Source of the DNA: Candidatus Eiseniibacteriota bacterium
Lineage (GTDB): Bacteria > Joyebacterota > Joyebacteria > Joyebacterales > Joyebacteraceae
Assembly (NCBI GenBank): GCA_030609605.1
Contig: JAUWBY010000014.1
Coordinates: forward strand, 1 to 18,448
Direction: 5' to 3'
Length of the DNA stretch: 18,448 nucleotides
Part shown: positions 6,768-13,675 of the stretch, one piece after another
Layout: every line of letters starts with the position of its first letter
Numbering within the stretch: position 1 is the stretch's first letter
The notes under the pieces: model-generated
What the model saw: only the letters and a program-made list of their open reading frames with translations
Told to the model about the DNA's origin: nothing
The model's database searches: none
Position numbers and translations under genes: made by a program

Positions 6768-7772
6768 CTATCTGCCTTTCTGATGTCCCAGCGCGCCGAC
6801 CATGGATATCGATTTCGTGGGGCACACGCTTAGACAGACGCCACATCCGATACACTTGTCACCGATAATCTCGTGACGCTCTCCGGGCTCGCCTTCGATA
6901 GCCTTGACCGGACAGACCTCCTTGCACTTCCCGTTACCGTCGCATCCTCTGCCGATGATGGCTCTCGGTCTGGCCTTCACCTCGTCGATGATTGCCTTGG
7001 TCGGACAGATTGCCGCGCAAATGCCGCAGTTCGTACACTTCGAGTAGTCTATGACGGCAAGGTTGTTATCCATGTGGATCGCATCGTAGGGGCACTTCTT
7101 GACGCACAACTGGCACGCGATGCACGAGACCTCACAGACGGCCTTCGCGGCTTTCCCCTTGTCGTGATTGGAGCAGCGGATGTGAACCCGCATGTCCATC
7201 GGCACCAGCTCGATGATGTTGACGGGACACGCCTCCACACACTTCCCACACCCCGTGCAACGCTCACGGCTGATATGCACGACGCCCTCGTCATCCAGCT
7301 CTACCGCATTGAAGGGACAAACTGTCTTGCACGTCCCGAGGCTCAGGCATCCGAAAATGCACGCTCTCGGGCTACCACTCACCAGCATGGCTGCACGACA
7401 GTCCTCTATGCCGTCGTACTTGAGGCGCTGAACCGAGTTGGAGAAACCGGCGGAGCAGTGCACAACTGCAATCACAGGTAGAATTTCGCCCGCTTCCGTG
7501 CCGAGGATCCCGGCCACCTTCTCGGCGGCATCGCTCCCGCCCGGGGGACACGCTGCAGGAATCTCGCCCGCTGCCACAGCAGCCTCAGCGTAACCCTGAC
7601 AGCCTGGGAAGCCGCACGCTCCGCAGTTCACCCCCGGAAGCACCTCGAGTATCTCGAGCACCTTCGGATCCCTGTGGACCGCGAATGCCTTGGATGCGAC
7701 GGCCAGGATGGCGCCGAAGAGCGCCGCCATTCCCGAGAGCGTCAACACCGATGTGGCTACGACGGACAGCAT
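6768..7772 (-). CDS. rnfB: Rnf complex subunit RnfB, polyferredoxin form
   Basis: A 334-residue Rnf subunit that accepts electrons from reduced ferredoxin. Seen: an N-terminal membrane helix (about 3-30), then a cluster motif C50-x2-C53-x4-C58 with C75 in NCGACGFPGCQGYAEA, then ferredoxin-type sets C138/C142/C148/C152, C172/C175/C178/C182, C217/C220/C223/C227 (with additional C200 and C213), C246/C249/C252/C256 and C307/C310/C313/C317. A further set at C277, C283 and C287 lacks its second cysteine. The length matches the long RnfB of acetogens such as Acetobacterium, not the short proteobacterial form of about 190 residues. The ATG follows AAGGGGA closely and lies 21 bases after rnfA. Confidence 0.96.
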   Translation of the reverse strand: MLSVVATSVLTLSGMAALFGAILAVASKAFAVHRDPKVLEILEVLPGVNCGACGFPGCQGYAEAAVAAGEIPAACPPGGSDAAEKVAGILGTEAGEILPVIAVVHCSAGFSNSVQRLKYDGIEDCRAAMLVSGSPRACIFGCLSLGTCKTVCPFNAVELDDEGVVHISRERCTGCGKCVEACPVNIIELVPMDMRVHIRCSNHDKGKAAKAVCEVSCIACQLCVKKCPYDAIHMDNNLAVIDYSKCTNCGICAAICPTKAIIDEVKARPRAIIGRGCDGNGKCKEVCPVKAIEGEPGERHEIIGDKCIGCGVCLSVCPTKSISMVGALGHQKGR

Positions 7773-7793
7773 CCTATCCCCTTGAGAGAACCG

Positions 7794-8402
7794 TCAGATC
7801 TTCAGACCCGAGAAGCCAAGGAACGCTATCGCCATGAGGCCGGCGACAATGAACGTGATCGGTATTCCCTGCATCGATTTCGGAACACCTCCGAGCTGCA
7901 ATCGCTGGCGGATCGAGGCCATGAGCACCAGTGCCAGTGTGAATCCAACACCGGCCGCGAGCCCGTGGACCACCGTGTATATGAAGCTCACTGTATTCGG
8001 AAGGTCGGTTATGATGAAATCGTCCACGTTGACGACCGCCACACCGAGAACGGCGCAGTTCGTCGTGATGAGAGGAAGGTAGATGCCGAGCGACCTGTGC
8101 AGAGCCGGCGATGTCTTTTCGATGACCATCTCTACGAACTGAACGAGTGTCGCGATGACCAGGATGAAAGCGATAGTCCTCAAGTATGTGATCCCGAGCG
8201 GCTCCAGTACGAAGACGTAGACGAACCATGTCACGAGTGACGCGATCGTCATCACGAAGATGACGGCCATTCCCATGCCGAGCGCCGAGGCCGGATCCTT
8301 GGAAACGCCGACGAACGGACAGAGGCCAAGGAATCTCGCCAGAACGAAATTGGAGACGAAGATCGCCCCTATGATGATCGCGAACAGCTGGCCAAGATCC
8401 AT
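7794..8402 (-). CDS. rnfA: Rnf complex membrane subunit RnfA
   Basis: A 202-residue protein with six predicted membrane helices, the size typical of RnfA/RsxA and NqrE. Seen: IFVSNFVLARFLGLCPFVGVSKDPASALGMG (helix I and the loop with the conserved cysteine C25-type position), LRTIAFILVIATLVQFVEM, and LITTNCAVLGVAVVN with the second conserved cysteine; in RnfA/RnfE pairs these cysteines hold an intramembrane Fe-S cluster between the two inverted homologues. The start is ATG at 8400-8402, with GGGAGAG immediately before. The frame stays open 12 codons further up but without a ribosome binding site. It follows rnfE by 60 bases, one of the larger gaps within the run; I see no terminator in it. 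Confidence 0.95.
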   Translation of the reverse strand: MDLGQLFAIIIGAIFVSNFVLARFLGLCPFVGVSKDPASALGMGMAVIFVMTIASLVTWFVYVFVLEPLGITYLRTIAFILVIATLVQFVEMVIEKTSPALHRSLGIYLPLITTNCAVLGVAVVNVDDFIITDLPNTVSFIYTVVHGLAAGVGFTLALVLMASIRQRLQLGGVPKSMQGIPITFIVAGLMAIAFLGFSGLKI

Positions 8403-8462
8403 CTCTCTCCCACCTCTCACTACGACACCCGGTAGCATCTCCCGCGCGCCGCTGTTCCTCTG

Positions 8463-9083
8463 CTAGCTGGAAGCGTCCTTTTCGAGTTTCCTCTTCCGCC
8501 TGTCATCCAGAGTATTGAAGTAACCCATGAGAAGCCCAAGCGTGATGAACGCCCCGGGCGCCAGAATCATAAGCAGAACGGGTTGGAAGCCAGGTCCGAA
8601 GACCATGTAACCCATGAGCTTTCCGTCTCCCAGGATCTCACGTATCGCACCAAGCAGGACCAGCGCGAATGTGAATCCCAGACCCATCCCGATTCCGTCC
8701 AGAACCGACAGAAATATGCCGTGTTTCGACGCGTACGCCTCCGCGCGGCCGAGAATGACGCAGTTCACTACAATGAGCGGAATGAAGATACCGAGTGATT
8801 TCGACAACTCCGGCAGGTACGCCCCCATCATCAGCTCGACGATAGTAACGAAGCTGGCTATGATGACGATGAAACACGGGATCCTGACCTTCGCCGGAAT
8901 GAACTTCCTCAGGATCGAGATCACCATGTTCGAACCGATCAGGACGAACGTCGCTGCCGCACCCATCCCCAGAGCATTCTCCACGGACGTCGATACGGCG
9001 AGAGCCGGACACAGGCCGAGCGCCAGTCTGAAGACCGGGTTCTCCTTGTAGAAACCCTTGGTGAATTCCTTCATCACGCTCAT
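8463..9083 (-). CDS. rnfE: Rnf complex membrane subunit RnfE
   Basis: A 206-residue six-helix membrane protein homologous to RnfA but in opposite topology. Seen: FTKGFYKENPVFRLALGLCPALAVSTSVENALGMG at the N-terminus, which distinguishes RnfE from RnfA, VRIPCFIVIIASFVTIVEL, and LIVVNCVILGRAEAYAS with the second intramembrane cysteine, then DGIGMGLGFTFAL. The ATG overlaps the TGA of rnfG in an ATGA arrangement, with GGAGG 7 bases before it, so RnfG and RnfE should be translationally coupled. The tail after the last helix is short and charged. With rnfC, D, G, A and B present in the order C-D-G-E-A-B, the complex is complete. Confidence 0.95.
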   Translation of the reverse strand: MSVMKEFTKGFYKENPVFRLALGLCPALAVSTSVENALGMGAAATFVLIGSNMVISILRKFIPAKVRIPCFIVIIASFVTIVELMMGAYLPELSKSLGIFIPLIVVNCVILGRAEAYASKHGIFLSVLDGIGMGLGFTFALVLLGAIREILGDGKLMGYMVFGPGFQPVLLMILAPGAFITLGLLMGYFNTLDDRRKRKLEKDASS

Positions 9084-9859
9084 CGAACCACCTCCGGGCT
9101 ACCGGCATTATCATCTTCCGCTGCATCTCCAGCCGCATCTCCAGCTGCATCTCCAGCCGCATCTCCAGCCGCATCTCCAGCCGCAGCGTCTCCTGCGACC
9201 GCCGTGCCGCCTGCAGACTCGCACGGCGCATCACCGCGCTCTACGATCGAGAGAACGAGTTCCAGTCCGCGCCTAACGGAGTTCGTGACGGCATCGGAGC
9301 TGATAGTCGCTCCGGTTATGGCGAGGATCCCTTCTGCCGCCTGGCTCTTGACCACGACGAGTTCGTGCGGGACCCGCCCATCGAACTGCACCTGGAACCA
9401 CGGCCGAACACCGGTCTCGTCCTTGGCGTTTCCGGAAAGCACGGCCCACAACGTGTTCAGTGACGCAACCTCCAGGATCTTCGCACCCAGCCCCGGCGTT
9501 TCTCGCTGATCCGTTATCTTGATCCCGCGGATGGTTCCGCTCGGATCTACGCCGACGATCGTCTCTATCGTGCTGGAGTAACCCTTCCCGTAGGCCTTGA
9601 ACGAGTACCCGACCAACTTCTCGTCATTGTACGCAGTGAAGTACTCGAACCGGCGACCAGCAAGAACACATTCGGTGGTCGTCTGCTCGAACGTCGCGTC
9701 GGGACTGCAGGCCAGTGCTTCGATCCGCGCGGCCGCCTCTTCCTGGCGCTTGTACTCCTCCGTGATTCCGTGCGTGGCGTTGTAGACGACCGAGAGTCCG
9801 TAGCTCGCAACGAGCGCGATGATCGTCAGCGTACCCACCAGTTTGAAGAAATTACCCAC
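9080..9859 (-). CDS. rnfG: Rnf complex FMN-binding subunit RnfG with repeat tail
   Basis: A 259-residue protein: N-terminal membrane helix (about 6-26), then an FMN_bind domain facing outside. Seen: KLVGYSFKAYGKGYSSTI, ITDQRETPGLGAKI (115-128) and ITGATISSDAV (181-191). Thr185 is the expected covalent FMN site set by ApbE. The usual recognition motif is Dxx(S/T)GAT; here the Asp position is Leu179. After the domain, residues 223-247 are six GDAA units, the first with an extra alanine, followed by an acidic end. This tail is not part of normal RnfG and is encoded by a 12-bp tandem repeat. The start is GTG (9857-9859), overlapping rnfD by 8 bases, with GGGGAGG upstream. Identity is firm; tail function is unknown. 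Confidence 0.94.
   Translation of the reverse strand: MGNFFKLVGTLTIIALVASYGLSVVYNATHGITEEYKRQEEAAARIEALACSPDATFEQTTTECVLAGRRFEYFTAYNDEKLVGYSFKAYGKGYSSTIETIVGVDPSGTIRGIKITDQRETPGLGAKILEVASLNTLWAVLSGNAKDETGVRPWFQVQFDGRVPHELVVVKSQAAEGILAITGATISSDAVTNSVRRGLELVLSIVERGDAPCESAGGTAVAGDAAAGDAAGDAAGDAAGDAAGDAAEDDNAGSPEVVR
9123..9182 (-). repeat. Five-unit 12-bp tandem repeat in the 3' end of rnfG
   Basis: On the plus strand the unit is gcatctccagcc, present five times head to tail. The second unit ends in ct instead of cc; the others are identical. In the rnfG frame each unit reads G-D-A-A, and degenerate units extend the pattern on both sides at protein level. The unit length is a multiple of three, so copy-number change would lengthen or shorten the tail without breaking the frame. 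Confidence 0.95.
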
Positions 9860-10907
9860 TCGGCTTCACCTCCCCGAACTTCTTCGGTAGAGTGCGTCCG
9901 TCGATGAGCGGAGTTGCGATGTTCATGAGCAGGATGGAGTAGCTGACGCCCTCCGGATATCCGCCGATCAGCCTGATGACGGTCGTGAGAATCCCACAGC
10001 CGACACCGAACACAAGCATGCCCCGCGGCGTTACGGGCGAGGTCACCATGTCGGTCGCCATGAAGAAAGCTCCTAGAATCAGACCGCCGGAGAGAATGTG
10101 GAACAACGCATTCCCCGTGAAGAGACCCGATGTACCACCGAAGATCGAGATCAGAACAGCGACCGTCATGATGTAGGCAGCGGGGACGCGCCACGAGATG
10201 TAATGCTTGAACATCAGGTACGCGGCACCGATGAGAAGCAGAAGAGCCGACGTTTCGCCGATGCAGCCACCGACATTTCCAATGAACAGATTGGCGATCG
10301 CATCGGATGACCCGAGGTGCGCCAGAACCTCCCGCGCCTGAACGATCTGGTGTGTCGTAGAAGCCGGATCTGATATGACGGCACTCACGCTGTTCATGAT
10401 CGCAAGAGGAGTCGCCTGTGTCACGACGTCGATGCCTGAAAGAGACAGTCCGGACAGGGTCCCTCCCCTACCAGGCAGCCACATCGTCGTCATGTGAACG
10501 GGCCAGGACGCGAGCAGGAATGCGCGACCGAGAAGCGCGGGATTCAGCGGATTGTACCCGAGCCCCCCGAATACCTGCTTGCCGATGGCGATCGCAAAGA
10601 TCGATCCCACAACCGGGATCCACCACGGCACGCCCGGCGGGATATTGAACGCCAGGAGTATGCCTGTCACGAGCGCGCTTCCGTCCGTCACCGCCACCGG
10701 CACACCTCTGAGCTTCTGTATCACTGCTTCCGTCAGGACTGCAGCCGCGCAGGATAGAAGTGTAAGGAAGAGCGCCCTCTGACCGTAGAAGTAGATGGAT
10801 CCGACTATGGCGGGCACCATGGCGATGACGACGCTGTACATCACCTTCCGCACAGAGACATCATCGCGAATATGTGGGGAGGCTGAAACTACCAGGTGCT
10901 CCTGCAT
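9852..10907 (-). CDS. rnfD: Rnf complex membrane subunit RnfD
   Basis: A 351-residue membrane protein with about nine to ten hydrophobic helices, the size usual for RnfD/NqrB relatives. Seen: VVSASPHIRDDVSVRKVMYSV at the N-terminus, VTDGSALVTGILLAFNIPP, KQVFGGLGYNPLNPALLGRAFL, DVVTQATPLAIMNS (160-173) and FFMATDMVTSPVTPRG. Thr166 in the D-x-x-T-x-A-T pattern is the expected covalent FMN site. The start is ATG at 10905-10907, with AAGGAG overlapping the stop region of rnfC 10 bases upstream; the frame is open further up into rnfC, but that part does not look like RnfD. The 3' end overlaps rnfG by 8 bases. RnfD passes electrons in the membrane and is thought to be part of the ion path. Confidence 0.95.
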   Translation of the reverse strand: MQEHLVVSASPHIRDDVSVRKVMYSVVIAMVPAIVGSIYFYGQRALFLTLLSCAAAVLTEAVIQKLRGVPVAVTDGSALVTGILLAFNIPPGVPWWIPVVGSIFAIAIGKQVFGGLGYNPLNPALLGRAFLLASWPVHMTTMWLPGRGGTLSGLSLSGIDVVTQATPLAIMNSVSAVISDPASTTHQIVQAREVLAHLGSSDAIANLFIGNVGGCIGETSALLLLIGAAYLMFKHYISWRVPAAYIMTVAVLISIFGGTSGLFTGNALFHILSGGLILGAFFMATDMVTSPVTPRGMLVFGVGCGILTTVIRLIGGYPEGVSYSILLMNIATPLIDGRTLPKKFGEVKPSG

Positions 10908-10921
10908 TCGCCCGCTTCTCC

Positions 10922-12250
10922 TTACTTGGTCGGTGCCGCGCTCTTCTGAGCAGCGAGCAGCTTCCCGTATTTGAAGTAGTGAATGAGCCGGCGCTTCGAC
11001 GGACAGACGTACGAACATGACCCGCACTCGATGCAGTCGTTGAGCCCGATCTCGACGGCCTGTTCAATCCTCTCGTGGATCACGAGCTTCTCAAGCATAA
11101 CGGGAACAAGCTTCATCGGACAGACGTGGACGCAGGCTCCACACCTCAGGCACGGATCAGGCTGTCGCTCATTCACCTCGCCGCGGGCGAGAAAGAGGAT
11201 TCCCGACATGCCCTTTACAACAGGAACGTCGGTCGTGAACTGCGCTATCCCCATCATCGGACCGCCCGAAATCATCTTGCCGATATCGGTCTTCAGTCCT
11301 CCTGCTTGCTCAATGAGACTCGACAGGAGTGTGCCGATGCGTGCCATGAAATTCGATGGCCTCGCGACGGGCGATCCCGTGAGAGTCAGGATCCGCCTCA
11401 TGAGTGGACGCCCAAGATAGCACGCCTCGTAGACAGCGTAGGCCGTGCCGATGTTCTGAACAACGACACCCACATCCATGGGAAGACCGCCGGACGGAAC
11501 CTGGCGTCGCAGCAGCGCGTCGATCAGTTGTTTCTCCGCCCCCTGCGGGTACTTCACCTGAACAGCCGTCACCGTGATGTTCGCTCCATCATGAATCGCA
11601 GCTCTGAGTGCCGCAACCGCATCAGGCTTGTTCGACTCGACGCCGACGATTCCTCTGTCGGCGCCAACCGCCTTCATGAGAAGCTTCATACCTCTCAGCA
11701 CATCACCTGGGCGTTCCAGCATGAGACGGTGATCGGCCGTAAGCCACGGCTCACACTCCGCCCCGTTCAGAATGACAGTGTCTATTGGCTTGGACTCCGG
11801 CGGGGAAAGCTTGACGTGTGTGGGGAATGCAGCGCCGCCGAGACCGGCGATACCGGCGTCCAGCGTGATCTTCCGGATCTCGTCGGCTGTCAGAGATCCA
11901 ACGTCGTCGTGGGGCTTGATACTCTCGTGCCACTCGTCCAGCCCGTCGCCCTCGATAACGATCGCAGTATCCTCGCCGCCTCCGGGATGCGGAAACCTGC
12001 CGACGGCAGCGACCTTGCCGGAGATCGATGCATGGACCGGAACGGAAACGAAACCGCCCGGCTCACCGATTCTCTGGCCGACCTTGACGTCGTCTCCTAC
12101 CGTGACGCAAGCCTCGGCCGGAGCTCCGAGAGACTGTCTGAGCGGTATCACCACACGCTCAGGAAGAGCCGCCTCGGCGATTTCAACTGAATTGGTCAAC
12201 TTCTTCGAAGCCGGAGGGTGAACTCCTCCGGAGAAAGTCTTGAGTCTCAG
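10922..12250 (-). CDS. rnfC: Rnf complex subunit RnfC (non-AUG start)
   Basis: A 442-residue NADH-side subunit of the clostridial length. Seen: LKTFSGGVHPPASKKLT at the N-terminus, VVIPLRQSLGAPAEACVTVGDDVKVGQ, a glycine-rich nucleotide-binding segment AGIAGLGGAAFPTHVK, LNGAECEPWLTADHRLM, GGLPMDVGVVVQNIGTA, and two cluster sets C367/C370/C373/C377 and C406/C409/C412/C416. The first in-frame conventional start is TTG at 12197-12199, but the family-conserved TF-x-GG-VHPP block lies upstream of it and is in frame. Upstream of that block an in-frame TGA (12269-12271) leaves only ATT (12251-12253) or CTG (12248-12250) as plausible starts, 5 and 8 bases after AGGAG. I chose CTG because it gives the usual M-x-L-K-T-F opening; ATT is possible. 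Confidence 0.9.
   Translation of the reverse strand: MRLKTFSGGVHPPASKKLTNSVEIAEAALPERVVIPLRQSLGAPAEACVTVGDDVKVGQRIGEPGGFVSVPVHASISGKVAAVGRFPHPGGGEDTAIVIEGDGLDEWHESIKPHDDVGSLTADEIRKITLDAGIAGLGGAAFPTHVKLSPPESKPIDTVILNGAECEPWLTADHRLMLERPGDVLRGMKLLMKAVGADRGIVGVESNKPDAVAALRAAIHDGANITVTAVQVKYPQGAEKQLIDALLRRQVPSGGLPMDVGVVVQNIGTAYAVYEACYLGRPLMRRILTLTGSPVARPSNFMARIGTLLSSLIEQAGGLKTDIGKMISGGPMMGIAQFTTDVPVVKGMSGILFLARGEVNERQPDPCLRCGACVHVCPMKLVPVMLEKLVIHERIEQAVEIGLNDCIECGSCSYVCPSKRRLIHYFKYGKLLAAQKSAAPTK
12211..12231 (-). repeat. Inverted repeat in the first codons of rnfC
   Basis: CCGGAGG (12211-12217) and CCTCCGG (12225-12231) form a perfect 7-bp stem with a 7-base loop, inside the codons for the conserved SGGVHPP block. 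In the rnfC mRNA it would fold within the first 15 or so codons. It may only reflect Gly/Pro codons in GC-rich DNA, but its position so close to an unusual start codon makes an effect on initiation conceivable. Confidence 0.6.
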
Positions 12251-12330
12251 AATCTTGACTCCTGTAACTCAGGGGTTTGAACCCGCACGCCCGGATGCTT
12301 CCCGAACGCGCCGTCGTATCCACCTGCCAT
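12247..12330 (-). CDS. Possible 27-residue small ORF between the lipoprotein gene and rnfC
   Basis: Directly after the TAG of the lipoprotein gene an ATG opens a 27-codon frame (MAGGYDGAFGK...ESRF). A GGAG sits only 3 bases before it, which is short for an efficient site. Its TGA overlaps the presumed CTG start of rnfC as CTGA, the arrangement seen in coupled genes. I recognise no family, and a frame this short can arise by chance. Alternatively the segment is simply a 5' untranslated spacer. Confidence 0.25.
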   Translation of the reverse strand: MAGGYDGAFGKHPGVRVQTPELQESRF

Positions 12331-13215
12331 CTACTCCACGAGCTTGATACTCAGACTCGAGACTATTCCCATTTCGACAACATTCGACGCGGCAGCTCCC
12401 CCGACAGACGAGCCCTCCCCCGTCAGAGTCATCTTCATCTCGCCCGATGAGAAGACGAGTGATGCGTCTTCGATCGACAGGTAGAGATCGCCGTCGACGG
12501 TTCCTTCACCCTCCATAAGCCATACTTCACCGGCCTGCTCCGCCCGGCCATCGAAGCTGAAGTCCGAGTGACGATTGACGACGACGCAGTCGATCTCGTT
12601 CTTGCTCTTGAAGCCCGTGACAATGTATGTGCTCTCTCCGGCGAAGTCGCGATCCACGGAAGCGGAGAGATCGGGGATGTCATAGTCGGTGGTCCAGCTC
12701 ACTCCGATATCCAGAGCCTCATCCGGAAGGGGAGGAAACACATCGTACAGAAGAACGGCCATCTGACCCGCTCCGGCCTCCAGGTATTCGGATGAACCGA
12801 TCCCCGTCCAGGAGACGACAGTACCGTCCGGATCGAGCGTGAACTCAAGCTCGTTGCCGCGAAGCTCGGTGACCGCCTTGTCGATCTCCGGCCTGTCCCC
12901 GATGGTTATGCTGCCGCACGCGTTCGTGAACAGCATCCGCATCGTGATGTCGTCAGGCGTCACTTCGGTGAACGTACAGGTCGTCTTGATCTCGGTCTGC
13001 GTATAGATGGTCTGCTCATACGCCGCACGCCTGATACCGGACTGGGTTCCCATCTTGAATTCGTACTTGAGAACGTCTCCCTCCTCGAACGAGTGAGACA
13101 TAGTTACCGGCCCGTCGACGATGATGTCCACACCACCGCCACCACAGCCGGACCCCAGAATGCCGGCCGCCATGACCGCCAGCAGTACCGCGAGAATCGC
13201 CTTGCGAGTCACCAT
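12331..13215 (-). CDS. Putative lipoprotein of unknown function heading the rnf run
   Basis: A 294-residue protein I do not recognise. Seen: a basic start MVTRK, a hydrophobic stretch to about residue 20, then LGSGC with Cys24 as the likely lipidated residue, followed by four glycines. This looks like a bacterial lipoprotein signal. The mature part is rich in Thr, Glu, Asp and aromatic residues and alternates short hydrophobic strands (GDVLKYEFKMGTQ, VWLMEGEGTVDGDLYLS, MKMTLTGEG), suggesting a beta-rich extracytoplasmic domain. Only two further cysteines are evident in the middle part, so no haem or Fe-S motif. The start is ATG at 13213-13215 with GAAGGGGG 7-8 bases upstream; an earlier in-frame start would add 16 arginine/glycine-rich residues before the signal. 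It sits just upstream of rnfC and behind its own putative promoter, so a link with Rnf is possible but inferred. Confidence 0.7.
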   Translation of the reverse strand: MVTRKAILAVLLAVMAAGILGSGCGGGGVDIIVDGPVTMSHSFEEGDVLKYEFKMGTQSGIRRAAYEQTIYTQTEIKTTCTFTEVTPDDITMRMLFTNACGSITIGDRPEIDKAVTELRGNELEFTLDPDGTVVSWTGIGSSEYLEAGAGQMAVLLYDVFPPLPDEALDIGVSWTTDYDIPDLSASVDRDFAGESTYIVTGFKSKNEIDCVVVNRHSDFSFDGRAEQAGEVWLMEGEGTVDGDLYLSIEDASLVFSSGEMKMTLTGEGSSVGGAAASNVVEMGIVSSLSIKLVE

Positions 13216-13242
13216 CCGTCGGCCCCCTTCCATGATATGAGT

Positions 13243-13285
13243 TGCCGCCCGGAGCCCTCGCACTGACGCGAGAATCCGGGCGGCA
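13243..13285 (-). repeat. Strong stem-loop upstream of the lipoprotein gene
   Basis: TGCCGCCCGG (13243-13252) is perfectly complementary to CCGGGCGGCA (13276-13285), with a smaller inner pair CTCG (13257-13260) and CGAG (13269-13272). The outer stem is 10 bp and almost all G-C. Neither flank shows a T run on the 3' side, so it is not a canonical intrinsic terminator in either direction. It lies between a putative -10 box and the ribosome binding site, so it could form the 5' end of the mRNA. Confidence 0.8.
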
Positions 13286-13287
13286 GA

Positions 13288-13315
13288 AGTATAGCATGAG
13301 TCGTGCAGGCGTCTA
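13288..13315 (-). promoter_or_regulatory. Putative sigma70-type promoter for the lipoprotein-rnf run
   Basis: Read on the minus strand: TAGACG (13310-13315, four of six matches to TTGACA), a 16-base spacer, then TATACT (13288-13293, five of six matches to TATAAT) preceded by TGC, an extended -10 feature. A start site near 13281 would put the downstream stem-loop at the 5' end of the transcript. The -35 match is modest, so the call depends on the -10 and its position upstream of the run. Confidence 0.5.
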
Positions 13316-13374
13316 CAGGCTTTTCGGCTCCGCTGCCCCGGACTGTGTGCGACATGAGCACTCCCCCCGGCAGT

Positions 13375-13409
13375 GCATCAGGCCTCGGTCGGGAGCGCAT
13401 CAGGCCTCG
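13375..13409. repeat. 13-bp direct repeat at the 3' end of the redoxin gene
   Basis: GCATCAGGCCTCG occurs at 13375-13387 and again at 13397-13409, 22 bases apart. The second copy contains the last codons and TGA of the redoxin gene; the first is non-coding. It looks like a small local duplication of the gene end. Confidence 0.8.
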
Positions 13410-13675
13410 ACACCGATCAGTCCCATGAGCTCGTCCGAAACCGGAGCCTTTTTCTCCCACCGGCCGATCTCATTGTCGCCATCCTGGAGAATGATCGTAG
13501 GAATCTCTCCTACACCCTCCATCGCAGCTTCAATGAGACCGTCCTCGGTACTGCAGTCGAACTCCTCGATCTCGATTGTGTCGGTCATCTCCCACTTCTT
13601 GAGGAAGAACCCGATCTTCTCTTTGGCGTTCGTGCAGGCCGAGCAGTCCTCTTTGACAAAGAATACCAGTTTCAC
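13400..13675 (-). CDS. Small CxxC redoxin (glutaredoxin/NrdH-like) next to nrdD
   Basis: A 91-residue thioredoxin-fold protein. Seen: the opening strand VKLVFFVKED, the active-site C11-S-A-C14, a helix of charged residues, a second strand ending in FDCSTED with C41, the cis-proline segment GEIPTIILQDG (Pro59) and a short C-terminal helix. The size and order fit glutaredoxin or NrdH-like redoxins, which reduce active-site disulfides. The start is taken as GTG at 13673-13675, directly before the first strand and 10 bases after GGAG. A GTG at 13712-13714 in the same frame would add 13 mostly polar residues without a good ribosome binding site. It follows nrdD by under 60 bases, and related redoxins are the reductant of non-formate class III reductases, so this is the likely partner. 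Confidence 0.85.
   Translation of the reverse strand: MKLVFFVKEDCSACTNAKEKIGFFLKKWEMTDTIEIEEFDCSTEDGLIEAAMEGVGEIPTIILQDGDNEIGRWEKKAPVSDELMGLIGVEA

Noticed and set aside
9123..9182. Short repeats considered as a CRISPR array
   Set aside because: Units are 12 bp with no spacers and are in frame within rnfG.
12254..12300. GGGTTCAAACCCC on the minus strand, similar to a tRNA T-arm
   Set aside because: No acceptor, D or anticodon stems can be built around it; it is an isolated short palindrome-like string in the spacer.
13375..13409. The 13-bp direct repeat as a target-site duplication or attachment site
   Set aside because: Only 9 bases separate the copies, there is no element between them, and one copy is the end of the redoxin gene.
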